From: Ochrobactrum teleogrylli
GTDB lineage: Bacteria; Pseudomonadota; Alphaproteobacteria; Rhizobiales; Rhizobiaceae
Length of the DNA stretch: 64,000 nucleotides
NCBI RefSeq assembly: GCF_006376685.1
Contig: NZ_VEWL01000013.1
Location: 1-64,000, forward strand
Direction: 5' to 3'
Made by a program: the position numbers and the translations under genes
The notes under the pieces: generated by a model
The model's database searches: none
What the model saw: only the letters and a program-made list of their open reading frames with translations
What the model was told of the DNA's origin: nothing
Shown here: piece after piece, positions 56,237 through 64,000 of the stretch
Numbering within the stretch: the first letter of the stretch is position 1
How the letters are laid out: each line of letters opens with the position of its first letter

Positions 56237-56491
56237 ATGGCAACCATGAACGTATCGCTCCCTCATCCGATGAAAGAATGGGTTGAGGCGCAGGCAAAGA
56301 CAGGACGCTATTCAAACGCGAGCGACTATGTGCGCGATTTGATCCGTAAAGATCAGATGCGCAGCGATAAAATTGCCGCTATGCAGCACTTCGTTGACGA
56401 GGGCTTGCAAAGTGGGGTCGGGACCCGATCCCGAGACGAACTCTTCGCCGCAGCAGTTGCGAACGCTGAAAATTTTTCTGATCGCAAATAA
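56237..56491 (+). CDS. parD: ParD-type (CopG/ribbon-helix-helix) antitoxin
   Basis: This 84-residue protein has a ribbon-helix-helix start (TMNVSLPHPMKEWVEAQAKTGRYSNASDYVRDLIRKD), as in ParD antitoxins, with a C-terminal toxin-binding tail. Such proteins neutralise ParE gyrase toxins and repress their own operon. The stop overlaps the start of a truncated parE (TAATG). The antitoxin is intact but its toxin is not, so this is an orphan module. Confidence 0.85.
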   Translation: MATMNVSLPHPMKEWVEAQAKTGRYSNASDYVRDLIRKDQMRSDKIAAMQHFVDEGLQSGVGTRSRDELFAAAVANAENFSDRK

Positions 56492-56562
56492 TGCAACTCA
56501 AGCTCTCTGTTCACGCAGAAGTAAAAATGGCGCTTCCTGGAGTGCCAAGCTTTTATCTATGA
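56491..56562 (+). pseudogene. Truncated ParE toxin remnant
   Basis: The ATG overlapping the parD stop opens a frame of only 23 codons (MQLKLSVHAEVKMALPGVPS, then FYL and stop). The first ten residues fit the beginning of ParE/RelE proteins (typically 'L.LS..A..DL'). The remaining 80 or so residues are absent, and the adjacent convergent response-regulator gene begins its 3' end at 56553. A deletion appears to have removed the toxin. Confidence 0.6.
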
Positions 56563-57467
56563 AGAACGATGGTAGCCTTCACAGCTGCTGCCGCACGGTT
56601 CTCGACCCCAAGTTTAATATAGATTTGCTCCAGATGTTTGTTCACAGTGCGAGCGCTCAGGTCGAGAATAGTGCCGATGTCACGATTTGTTTTTCCATGG
56701 GCTACCCAAAGTAAAACATCGCTTTCTCGCGCCGTCAGGCCAAAGTGACGGCGTAGCATGTCCTGTTCGCCGTTTTCGCTGATCGCAGTCAGCCGGAACA
56801 AAAACTCATTGGGACCGGTCGAACCGAGATGCGCCAGTTGCAGGGATATCTGCCCGTTGGTCGTGACGAATTCCGGGCTATCATTGGAGATTCCTTGTCG
56901 GTCCCGTGCCCGTAGCAACTCGGCGCATTTTTGCTGCAAAAGCAGCTGGCCGTTCCCATTCTCACTGGCACTATCCATCAGGCGCATCGCCTGCGGCGTG
57001 GACCAGAGAATGGCGCCGTCACGGTCCACCGCAAACAGATGTCTGCCACTGGCGTCGAGCGCGACGCGGGCACTCTGCACGGAGCGGGCATTGGTGAGAT
57101 GCACCCTTATGCGCGCCCGCAGCTCATCAATATTGATGGGCTTGGTCAAATAGTCGACACCGCCCGCTTCCAGCGCATGGACGATATGTTCAGTTTCTGT
57201 CAGGCCGGTCATGAATACGATGGGCACCTGCGAGATGGCTGGATTTGCCTTGAGCCGGCGGCAGGTCTCGAACCCGTCCATTCCGGGCATAATTGCATCC
57301 ATCAGGATCATGTCCGGTGTGATACGTTCAGCAATGCCAAGCGCAGCGCTGCCGGATGTTGCGATCAGCACGGAGTAGCCAGCCTGTTCCAGCGCTTCGG
57401 TCAGGAAGCCGAGCGTCTGCGGAGAATCGTCAACGATAAGAACCGTGTCGCGGGGAAGAACGCTCAT
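56553..57467 (-). CDS. LuxR/NarL-type response regulator
   Basis: This 304-residue protein has an N-terminal receiver (VLIVDDSPQTLGFLTEALEQAG, phospho-Asp in MILMDAIMPGMDG, Lys in YLTKPINI). A middle PAS-like segment follows (RHLFAVDRDGAILWSTPQAMRLM), and the C-terminal HTH is of LuxR type (FGLTARESDVLLWVAHGKTNRDIGTILDLSARTVNKHLEQIYIKLGV). Its start overlaps the stop of the transporter-kinase gene as ATGA, so it is the cognate partner. It probably controls the divergent urt operon or related nitrogen genes, which is inferred from position. Confidence 0.87.
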   Translation of the reverse strand: MSVLPRDTVLIVDDSPQTLGFLTEALEQAGYSVLIATSGSAALGIAERITPDMILMDAIMPGMDGFETCRRLKANPAISQVPIVFMTGLTETEHIVHALEAGGVDYLTKPINIDELRARIRVHLTNARSVQSARVALDASGRHLFAVDRDGAILWSTPQAMRLMDSASENGNGQLLLQQKCAELLRARDRQGISNDSPEFVTTNGQISLQLAHLGSTGPNEFLFRLTAISENGEQDMLRRHFGLTARESDVLLWVAHGKTNRDIGTILDLSARTVNKHLEQIYIKLGVENRAAAAVKATIVLHR

Positions 57468-60400
57468 GGCCGGTTATCCATTTTCTGTTCCAGATTGCGC
57501 AAGAACATATCGTAGCCCGACATGTTGAAGGCGCGTATATATTCGCGCGCGTTGTCGACGAAGGGTTGAAGGTGTTCATCCTGCGCCAGAAGGGCGAGCT
57601 TGGCTTCGATGCCGCGAACATAGCCGATCTCCCCCAAACGGATCAGTTCCTGCAAATCGGCAATCGCGGGGCTGTTGATGCTTGTAGCGCGCGACTGCGG
57701 TTTTTTTTCCTGGTTCTCTTCGTAAACCCAGTCGATACCCAGATGCACCGCCAGTTTGGCGTGAATCTGCCGGATATCGAATGGTTTCGTCAGCGTGTCG
57801 TTATGCGCATTGTCCGGCAGGCTGTCGGGCCGGGTGCCGTCGCCGATATTGGCCGAGAGCATGATGATCGGCGCACTCTCGCCTTTCTCGCGCAGGCGGG
57901 TCACCAGTTCCCAGCCATTCATCTGCGGCATTCGGATGTCGATAAAATAGAGGTCGGGACGAATACCTTCGATCAGTGTCAGGCATTCCGTTCCGCTTTT
58001 GGCAGTCAGTACGATGAAATCAAGCGGCGTCAGGATTTCACGCATCAGCGCGCAATGATCGTCATTGTCGTCCACCACAATGAGGGTGCGCCGCGGGCCG
58101 GTATAGTTCTGGATTTTTCGCGTCGGTGCGGCCAGATTGATCGGGCGGTCGATGGCGCCCAGCATCAATCGAACCTGAAATGTGGACCCCTTGCCATAGG
58201 CGCTGGTGACGGAAAGCTCACCGCCAAGCGTATTGGTCAGGAGTTTGGTGATGGTCAGGCCGAGACCGAGGCCCGGCAGATGGCGGGTATGTTCGGCCTC
58301 GCCGCGCTGGAAGGGTTCGAAAACGCGCTCAAGGTCCTTGTCCGCAATGCCGCGTCCGGTATCCATGATCCTGAAGGTGGCGACCTGATTGCGATAGGCA
58401 ATCTCCAACGCGACTTCCCCTTTCTCGGTGAACTTGATCGCATTGGTGAGCAGATTGACTAGAATCTGACGCAGGCGCTTTTCGTCAGTGCGCACATATT
58501 GCGGCAGCGCTTCGGCCTTGCGGTAGTGGAAATTTATGCCCTTGGCTTCGGCCTGCGGCTTCAACATGTCGATGATCTGGTCGAGAAAATCATGCAGATT
58601 GATTTCGTTGGAATAGACCTGCAAATGGCCGGTTTCGATTTTGGATATATCGAGAAGCCCGTCGATAAGGCCCGAAAGGTGATCGGCGCTGCGGCGGATC
58701 AGCTTGATCGAAGGCTGCCGGGCTGGGGGAATCGTTTCATCGCGCTCCAATATCTGCGCGTAACCCAGCACCGCGTTGAGCGGTGTCCGCAATTCGTGGC
58801 TGAGGCCAACGACATAGCGGCTTTTGGCGCGATTGGCGGCTTCCGCATTGTCCTTGGCCTGTTGCAGCGCCGCGTCGGTTCTTTTGTGTGCGGAGATTTC
58901 CTTTAAAAGAAGTGCGGTCTGTCGCGAGGATTCCTCTTCCGCAACGATGCGGCTGTCATGCGCCAACACATAGAACCAGCAGACTATGACGGCGATCAGC
59001 GCCAGAACAAAAAAAACGATCAGGATCGTGCGATTGACGACCTGCGCAGTTTCCGGCGATGCCGCGCCCGCATGATAGGCGACGAGCGCAAGGATGGTAG
59101 CGAGAAATGCCATGGAAACCGCAACCGTCACGGCATAGCGCCCGAGCCGCGTCGAAAGCTTTTCGATGACGGCGGCGGGCAGCAGCGCATTGGCTACTTT
59201 GGCGCTTTGGGCGCGCAGATGCGCTTTCGGTTTGCAAAGATCGTGGCAGCGGCTGTCGAGCGAACAGCACAGCGAGCAGATCGGGGCCGCATAGGCCGGA
59301 CACCAGGCCATGTCCTCCGGCTCGAAATCATGCTCGCAGACCGAACAGGTGATAGCGAGCTTGCTTTGCCAGCTTTGGCGGGGCTTGCGGGCGAGGTAAT
59401 ATTTGCCGCCTGTTTTCCACGCGATCAGCGGTGAAACGATGAAGGCCACCAGAAGCGCGATGAAAGGCGCAAGCGCTGCGGCCATGGTGCCAAACGCCCC
59501 GAAATGGGCGGCCAATGCCGCGAATGATGCAATGGCCATGGTGCCGGTGCCAACCGGGTTGATGTCATAGAGATGAGCGCGTTTGAATTCGATACCGGGC
59601 GGCGACAGGCCAAGACGTTTGTTGATGAAGAGATCGGCGGAAATCGTGGAAAGCCAGGCCATGGCAACGATGGAGAAGACGCCGAGCGTCTGTTCCAGCA
59701 CCTTGTAAATGCCAAGCTGCATCAGAAGAAGGCCGATACACACATTGAACACTAGCCAGACGACGCGCCCGGGATGACTGTGCGTCAGGCGGGAAAAGAA
59801 GTTAGACCACGCCAGCGATCCGGCATAGGCGTTCATGACGTTGATCTTTAGTTGCGAGACCACGACGAAGGCGACGGTCAACAGCAAGGCCGCCGTATGG
59901 GACGGGATCATATAGCCGAAAGCCGTCAGATACATATGCGCCGGATCAGCTGCGACATCGGCGGGAACACCGGCGCTCAGTGTCAGTACGACCAGAAACG
60001 ATCCGGCCAGCAGTTTGGGCGCGCCGAGCACGACCCAGCCGGGACCGGCGAGAAAGACCGCGATCTTGTGCCGCCATTTGCGTTGGCCTTCAGGGGGAAG
60101 AAAGCGCAGGAAATCGACCTGTTCGCCGATCTGCGCCATCAGTGCCAGAATGACTGCCGAAGCGGCGCCGAACTGCGCCAGCACGAAGGGCGCGCTGTCG
60201 CCGCCGGTAAATCCAGCCTGAACGCCGGAGAAGGTCAGCCAGAGGTCGAACTTTCCCCAGTCTGCCAGTGCGATGAAGATGAAGGGCAGAATATTGAGCG
60301 CGATCCAGAAGGGCTGGGTTGCAATCTGAAAGCGGCTGATCATACGCACGCCATAGGTGACGAGCGGTATCACCACGACGGCGCTGATGACATAGCCGAT

Positions 60401-60850
60401 CCACATCGGGATGCCGAAGGCCAGTTCCAGAGCGCCCGACATGATGGAAGCTTCGATGGCGAAGAGCAGGAAGGTGAAGGTCGCGTAGATGAGCGAGGTG
60501 ACGGTCGATCCGATATAGCCAAAACTCGCGCCGCGTGTCAGAAGGTCGATGTCGACGCCGTGGCGTATGGCATAGCGGCTGATCGGCAGGCCGACCGCCA
60601 GCATGACGAGGCTTGCGACAATGATGGCGGCTATGGCGTTGCTGGTGCCGTAGGATAGCGTGATCGCGCCGCCGATGGCTTCGAGCGCGAGGAAGGAAAT
60701 CGCGCCGATGGCGGTATGGGCAATGCGATTGGACGAAAAGCGGCGCGCGCTTTTCGCGGTGAAGCGCAGCGCGTAATCTTCCAGCGTTTCATCCGCGACC
60801 CAGCGGTTATATTCCCGTCGGACCGGGATGATGCGTTGCCGCGCTGCCAT
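57464..60850 (-). CDS. NCS1 transporter-like sensor fused to hybrid histidine kinase and receiver
   Basis: This 1128-residue protein opens with an NCS1 nucleobase/allantoin-type transporter (about 1-490: FSSNRIAHTAIGAISFLALEA, FNVCIGLLLMQLG). A cytoplasmic cluster of eight Cys (502-539, CSVC...CSLCC...CHDLC) and two more membrane helices (about 570-640) come next. A coiled coil then leads to HisKA (HELRTPLNAVLGYAQIL, His 685) and an ATPase (LLTNAIKF, DTGRGI, GLGLGLTI). The receiver follows (Asp 971 in FIDIRMPQMNG), and an alpha-helical tail ends the protein. I start at the ATG at 60850 after ggagc, since upstream frame is antisense to urtA. It likely senses urea, purine or a related nitrogen source. 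The closest known design is CbrA, whose transporter part is SLC5-like. Confidence 0.85.
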   Translation of the reverse strand: MAARQRIIPVRREYNRWVADETLEDYALRFTAKSARRFSSNRIAHTAIGAISFLALEAIGGAITLSYGTSNAIAAIIVASLVMLAVGLPISRYAIRHGVDIDLLTRGASFGYIGSTVTSLIYATFTFLLFAIEASIMSGALELAFGIPMWIGYVISAVVVIPLVTYGVRMISRFQIATQPFWIALNILPFIFIALADWGKFDLWLTFSGVQAGFTGGDSAPFVLAQFGAASAVILALMAQIGEQVDFLRFLPPEGQRKWRHKIAVFLAGPGWVVLGAPKLLAGSFLVVLTLSAGVPADVAADPAHMYLTAFGYMIPSHTAALLLTVAFVVVSQLKINVMNAYAGSLAWSNFFSRLTHSHPGRVVWLVFNVCIGLLLMQLGIYKVLEQTLGVFSIVAMAWLSTISADLFINKRLGLSPPGIEFKRAHLYDINPVGTGTMAIASFAALAAHFGAFGTMAAALAPFIALLVAFIVSPLIAWKTGGKYYLARKPRQSWQSKLAITCSVCEHDFEPEDMAWCPAYAAPICSLCCSLDSRCHDLCKPKAHLRAQSAKVANALLPAAVIEKLSTRLGRYAVTVAVSMAFLATILALVAYHAGAASPETAQVVNRTILIVFFVLALIAVIVCWFYVLAHDSRIVAEEESSRQTALLLKEISAHKRTDAALQQAKDNAEAANRAKSRYVVGLSHELRTPLNAVLGYAQILERDETIPPARQPSIKLIRRSADHLSGLIDGLLDISKIETGHLQVYSNEINLHDFLDQIIDMLKPQAEAKGINFHYRKAEALPQYVRTDEKRLRQILVNLLTNAIKFTEKGEVALEIAYRNQVATFRIMDTGRGIADKDLERVFEPFQRGEAEHTRHLPGLGLGLTITKLLTNTLGGELSVTSAYGKGSTFQVRLMLGAIDRPINLAAPTRKIQNYTGPRRTLIVVDDNDDHCALMREILTPLDFIVLTAKSGTECLTLIEGIRPDLYFIDIRMPQMNGWELVTRLREKGESAPIIMLSANIGDGTRPDSLPDNAHNDTLTKPFDIRQIHAKLAVHLGIDWVYEENQEKKPQSRATSINSPAIADLQELIRLGEIGYVRGIEAKLALLAQDEHLQPFVDNAREYIRAFNMSGYDMFLRNLEQKMDNRP

Positions 60851-60916
60851 GCTGCTCCATTTCCCCTCCGGCTCCTTGCTGTGCCGTTTCAAAGAGAGAT
60901 AGCAGGTAAATTCTCT

Positions 60917-60968
60917 CATGCATCGTGCTAATGCATGTTTCACCCCGGTAACTACGTCATTTAACGTA
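60917..60968. promoter_or_regulatory. Inverted repeats in the kinase-urtA divergent region
   Basis: CATGCAT-(7)-ATGCATG at 60917-60937 is a perfect inverted repeat. TACGT-(6)-ACGTA at 60953-60968 is a second. They sit between the divergent transporter-kinase gene (start 60850) and urtA (start 61046). The TAC-rich second repeat is in the style of NarL/LuxR-type sites. They are candidate targets of the encoded response regulator. Confidence 0.45.
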
Positions 60969-61045
60969 TAAGGAAACGGCTCCCTCTCCCCAATAGTTGG
61001 CAGTAACCCGAAAAATCGGGACCAACCAACAGAGAGGGACACGCA

Positions 61046-62341
61046 ATGACATTCCGGTCGCAGATGCTTGCCGCACTTTTTGCAAGCGCGCTCACCATCC
61101 CTAGCCTTTCTGGCGCACTCGCCGAAGAAGACACGATCAAGGTCGGTATTCTCCATTCGCTGTCGGGCACGATGGCGATCTCGGAAACGACGCTCAAGGA
61201 CGCCATGCTGATGCTCATAGAAGAGCAGAACAAGAAGGGCGGCCTTCTGGGCAAGAAGCTCGAGGCTGTCGTCGTCGATCCGGCTTCGGACTGGCCGCTT
61301 TTCGCGGAAAAGGCCCGCCAGCTCATTTCCCAGGACAAGGTCGCGGCCGTGTTCGGCTGCTGGACCTCGGTGTCGCGCAAATCGGTCCTGCCGGTCTTCA
61401 AGGAACTGAACAATATCCTGTTCTATCCGGTGCAATATGAAGGCGAGGAATCCGAGCGCAACGTGTTCTATACCGGTGCGGCGCCCAACCAGCAGGCCAT
61501 ACCCGCTGTCGATTACCTGATGGAAAACGAAGGCGTCGAACGCTGGGTTCTGGAAGGCACCGACTATGTCTATCCGCGCACGACCAACAAGATTCTGGAA
61601 GCCTATCTGCTGTCCAAGGGCGTGAAGCCGGAGGACATCCGCGTCAACTACACGCCGTTCGGTTTCTCCGACTGGCAGACGGAAGTGGCGGCGATCAAGG
61701 GTTTTGGCGGTGCAGGCAAGAAGACCGCCGTGGTTTCGACCGTCAATGGCGATGCCAATGTGCCGTTCTATAAGGAACTCGCCAATCAGGGCGTGAAGGC
61801 GGAAGATATCCCGGTCGTGGCCTTCTCGGTCGGTGAGGAAGAACTGGCCGGTATCGACACCGCGCCGCTGGTCGGCCATCTCGCAGCCTGGAACTATTTC
61901 CAATCCGTCGATAATCCGACCAACGCCAAGTTCATTGAAACCTGGCGCGCTTATACCAAGGACGACAAGCGCGTCACCAACGATCCGATGGAAGCATCGT
62001 TCATCGGTTTCAACATGTGGCTGAAGGCCGTCGAAAAGGCCGGAACCACGGATCAGGATGCGGTGATCGACGCGCTGGTCGGCGTTTCCGTACCTAATCT
62101 TTCGGGTGGCTATTCGACCATGATGCCGAACCATCACATCACCAAGCCGGTGCTGATCGGCGAAATCCAGTCCAACGGTCAGTTTGAAATCGTCAGCCAG
62201 ACGCCGGGCCTGATCGTCGGTGACGAATGGTCCGATTATCTGCCGGATTCCAAGAACCTGATCTCCGATTGGCGCAAGCCGATGTCCTGCGGCAACTTTA
62301 ACGTCGAAACGGGCAAGTGCGGCGGTCAGGGCGGCTCCTGA
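61046..62341 (+). CDS. urtA: Urea ABC transporter substrate-binding protein
   Basis: This 431-residue periplasmic protein has a signal peptide (LAALFASALTIPSLSGALA). The UrtA pattern follows: IKVGILHSLSGTMAISETTLKDA, FGCWTSVSRKSVLPVFKELNNILFYPVQYEG, LEGTDYVYPRTTNKILEAYL and MEASFIGFNMW. This is the leucine-binding fold adapted to urea or short amides, and these motifs separate it from amino-acid receptors. An agagaggga site precedes the ATG. It heads the urt operon. Confidence 0.95.
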   Translation: MTFRSQMLAALFASALTIPSLSGALAEEDTIKVGILHSLSGTMAISETTLKDAMLMLIEEQNKKGGLLGKKLEAVVVDPASDWPLFAEKARQLISQDKVAAVFGCWTSVSRKSVLPVFKELNNILFYPVQYEGEESERNVFYTGAAPNQQAIPAVDYLMENEGVERWVLEGTDYVYPRTTNKILEAYLLSKGVKPEDIRVNYTPFGFSDWQTEVAAIKGFGGAGKKTAVVSTVNGDANVPFYKELANQGVKAEDIPVVAFSVGEEELAGIDTAPLVGHLAAWNYFQSVDNPTNAKFIETWRAYTKDDKRVTNDPMEASFIGFNMWLKAVEKAGTTDQDAVIDALVGVSVPNLSGGYSTMMPNHHITKPVLIGEIQSNGQFEIVSQTPGLIVGDEWSDYLPDSKNLISDWRKPMSCGNFNVETGKCGGQGGS

Positions 62342-62357
62342 TAACGGGGGATGCAGA

Positions 62358-62380
62358 GGGCGGGCAGAACGGGCCCGCCC
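62358..62380 (+). terminator. GC-rich hairpin after urtA (attenuator candidate)
   Basis: GGGCGGGC (62358-62365) pairs with GCCCGCCC (62373-62380) around a seven-base loop, 17 bases after the urtA stop. It could cause partial termination or protect the urtA message before urtB. Confidence 0.55.
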
Positions 62381-62389
62381 CTTGCAATC

Positions 62390-62534
62390 AAGTGTCCGAT
62401 CCAAAAAACGCCATGCCGGTCTGCAAATGGCAATTTCTGCGCTTCCGGTGCTCACGTACCCAAATGTACGCTGCGCTCCGGTTCTCGAAATCACCATTTT
62501 CGCCACGGCCTGACTCTTTTTGATTCAGACACTT
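62390..62534. repeat. Large imperfect palindromic repeat between urtA and urtB
   Basis: The 145-bp element begins AAGTGTC and ends GACACTT. The whole length folds back on itself imperfectly, with the centre CGTAC-CCAAAT-GTACG at 62455-62470. It contains no gene. Similar palindromes are dispersed in Brucella and Ochrobactrum genomes as I recall them. It sits between the binding-protein gene and the permease gene of the urea importer. Confidence 0.7.
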
Positions 62535-62587
62535 AGGCCCCAATGGAGCGAAAATCGAAACTGCAGTTATAGTGAAGGAAATCAGCC

Positions 62588-64000
62588 ATGGAGCGCCGGA
62601 TACGGGCCGTCTTGCTCGTCCTGTCCGTCCTGTTTGCCGTGCTGGCGACGACAGCCCGGGCGGATGAATTTCAGGGGCTTGTCGATGCGTTGGGCAAGGC
62701 GAATTTTGCCCAGATGCAGGAACGAATTTCCGCGCTTGCGGGTACCGGCGACACGCGCGTCGTGCCTGTGCTGAACGCGCTTGGCGATGGCGATCTTTAT
62801 GCACGCAAGTCGGATGGTCGCGTCTTCATCACGAAAGCATCCGGCGCTAATTTCCAGCTTACCGATCCTGTCAGCGGAGAGGCGACGGGTGAAGCGCCCA
62901 AAGCCGCGATGGACAAGGTCAAGGTCAACAATTCCGTCCGCCGCGCGGTTCGCACGGCCTTGGGCGGTCTCACGCTGATGAGCCCCAACCGGGCCGAACG
63001 GCTGAAGGCTGCGGAGATCGTTGCCGCAAGCGCCGATGCGGATGCGCTTGAGCCGATCGAGGCGGCACTGGCCAAGGAACAGGACGACGCGATCCGCGCC
63101 CTTCTGGAAAAGGCGCAGGCTGCGGCGCTGCTGGCATCGGACCGTCCGGTTGCCAACAAGCTCAAGGCGACGCAGTTTCTTCAGAACAATGGCGATCGTT
63201 CCACTTTGTCGGTTTTGAATGCCGCCCGCGCCAATGCGCAGCCAGAGCTTGCCGCCGCGCTCGATACAGCCATCGTTCATATCGAACAAAGGCAGGCTTT
63301 CTGGGACGCCGGGCAGAATGTCTGGTACGGGCTGTCGCTCGGCTCCGTCCTGCTGCTTGCGGCCATCGGCCTTGCCATTACCTTCGGCGTCATGGGCATC
63401 ATCAACATGGCGCATGGCGAAATGGTCATGCTGGGCGCCTATGTCACTTTCATGGTGCAGGAGGTCATCCGCACCAGCTATCCCGGCCTGTTCGACTGGT
63501 CGCTGGCCATCGCCCTGCCTTTGGCGTTCCTGTTTACCGCGCTGGTCGGTCTGGTGATCGAGCGCGGCGTCATCCGCTTTCTCTATGGTCGTCCGCTGGA
63601 AACATTGCTGGCGACATGGGGCATTTCGCTCATCCTGCAACAGGCTGTGCGCTCGGTGTTCGGGCCGACCAACCGTGAAGTCGGCAATCCCTCCTGGATG
63701 TCGGGTGCTTTCGAACTCGGCGGCATGACCGTGACCTGGAACCGCCTGTGGATTATCGTGTTTTCGCTGGCCGTGTTTTTCACGCTGCTGGCCGTCTTGA
63801 AGCGGTCGAACTTCGGCCTGCAAATGCGCGCCGTCACGCAGAACCGCCGCATGGCGTCGTCAATGGGCATTCGCACGCCTTATGTCGATGCTTTCACCTT
63901 TGCGCTCGGTTCCGGTATTGCCGGCATGGCGGGCGTGGCCCTGTCGCAGATCGATAATGTGTCGCCCAATCTCGGGCAGGGTTATATCATCGACAGCTTC
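62588..64000 (+). CDS. urtB: Urea ABC transporter permease UrtB (3' end outside window)
   Basis: The frame starts at the ATG at 62588 and stays open for 471 codons to the window edge, so it is partial. A signal-like N-terminus (LLVLSVLFAVLATTARA) leads to an extracytoplasmic domain of about 200 residues, characteristic of UrtB. The LivH-like permease follows from about residue 245 (GLSLGSVLLLAAIGLAITFGVMGIINMAHGEMVMLGAY), with ERGVIRFLYGRPLETLLATWGISLILQQ and NRRMASSMGI. It forms the urea channel with UrtC. Confidence 0.93.
   Translation, partial: MERRIRAVLLVLSVLFAVLATTARADEFQGLVDALGKANFAQMQERISALAGTGDTRVVPVLNALGDGDLYARKSDGRVFITKASGANFQLTDPVSGEATGEAPKAAMDKVKVNNSVRRAVRTALGGLTLMSPNRAERLKAAEIVAASADADALEPIEAALAKEQDDAIRALLEKAQAAALLASDRPVANKLKATQFLQNNGDRSTLSVLNAARANAQPELAAALDTAIVHIEQRQAFWDAGQNVWYGLSLGSVLLLAAIGLAITFGVMGIINMAHGEMVMLGAYVTFMVQEVIRTSYPGLFDWSLAIALPLAFLFTALVGLVIERGVIRFLYGRPLETLLATWGISLILQQAVRSVFGPTNREVGNPSWMSGAFELGGMTVTWNRLWIIVFSLAVFFTLLAVLKRSNFGLQMRAVTQNRRMASSMGIRTPYVDAFTFALGSGIAGMAGVALSQIDNVSPNLGQGYIIDSF

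Noticed and set aside
60851-62506. In-frame extension of the transporter-kinase far upstream (an open frame of 1680 codons)
   Set aside because: The extension is exactly antisense to urtA, has no ribosome site logic and encodes no domain. The ATG at 60850 with ggagc is the sensible start.

Overview
The window looks like a secondary chromosome (or large replicon) of an alphaproteobacterium of the Brucella/Ochrobactrum group. The grounds are its many ABC, TTT and MFS uptake systems, GntR/LacI/IclR regulators, palindromic repeat elements of the Brucellaceae type, an Irr-like iron box, and class Ib ribonucleotide reductase under a B12 riboswitch. Species cannot be fixed from sequence alone. Product names rest on reading motifs; no database search was run.

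Layout. 1-2400 is a decayed junction: an IS110-type transposase remnant, an IS3-type transposase remnant and a broken HWE-type histidine kinase. 2402-5210 is an iron-siderophore-type ABC importer (minus strand). 5545-7083 is a ProP-like symporter, followed by a broken TetR gene and an acyl-CoA thioesterase. 8639-16412 is a catabolic island: a GntR repressor divergent from a PdxA2-like dehydrogenase, a tripartite tricarboxylate (TTT) transporter, a TIM-barrel isomerase and a fused DhaK-DhaL kinase. It probably feeds a C4/C5 sugar acid or ketose to triose phosphate. 17036-24634 is a second sugar island: a CUT1 ABC importer, a TIM-barrel isomerase, a Gfo/Idh/MocA dehydrogenase and a convergent LacI regulator. 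Two identical LacI-type operators lie upstream of the importer.

25260-32228 is an iron surface-signalling system: a FecI-type sigma factor, FecR, a TonB receptor with signalling domain, FhuD-like and fused FhuB-like proteins. An Irr-type box lies upstream, and no FhuC ATPase gene follows. 32317-43788 (minus) is a peptide/amide utilisation operon: penicillin-acylase-type Ntn hydrolase, two M20 hydrolases, a Dpp/Opp importer with fused ATPases, and an M81 (MlrC-type) protein, with a divergent IclR regulator. 44863-49710 holds a KgtP-like transporter divergent from a DctB/MifS-like kinase and an NtrC-type regulator that lacks the sigma-54 contact motif.

49741-54188 is nrdHIEF, preceded by two NrdR-type boxes and a cobalamin riboswitch. 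54294-56128 encodes a PepSY-type membrane protein and a DUF2946-like protein. 56237-56562 is a ParD antitoxin with a truncated ParE. 56553-60850 encodes a LuxR-type response regulator and an unusual hybrid kinase whose sensor part is an NCS1 nucleobase-type transporter. It is divergent from urtA-urtB (urea ABC importer), and urtB runs off the window end. In both the sugar importer and the urea importer a palindromic repeat sits between the binding-protein gene and the next gene, which suggests a role in setting expression ratios.
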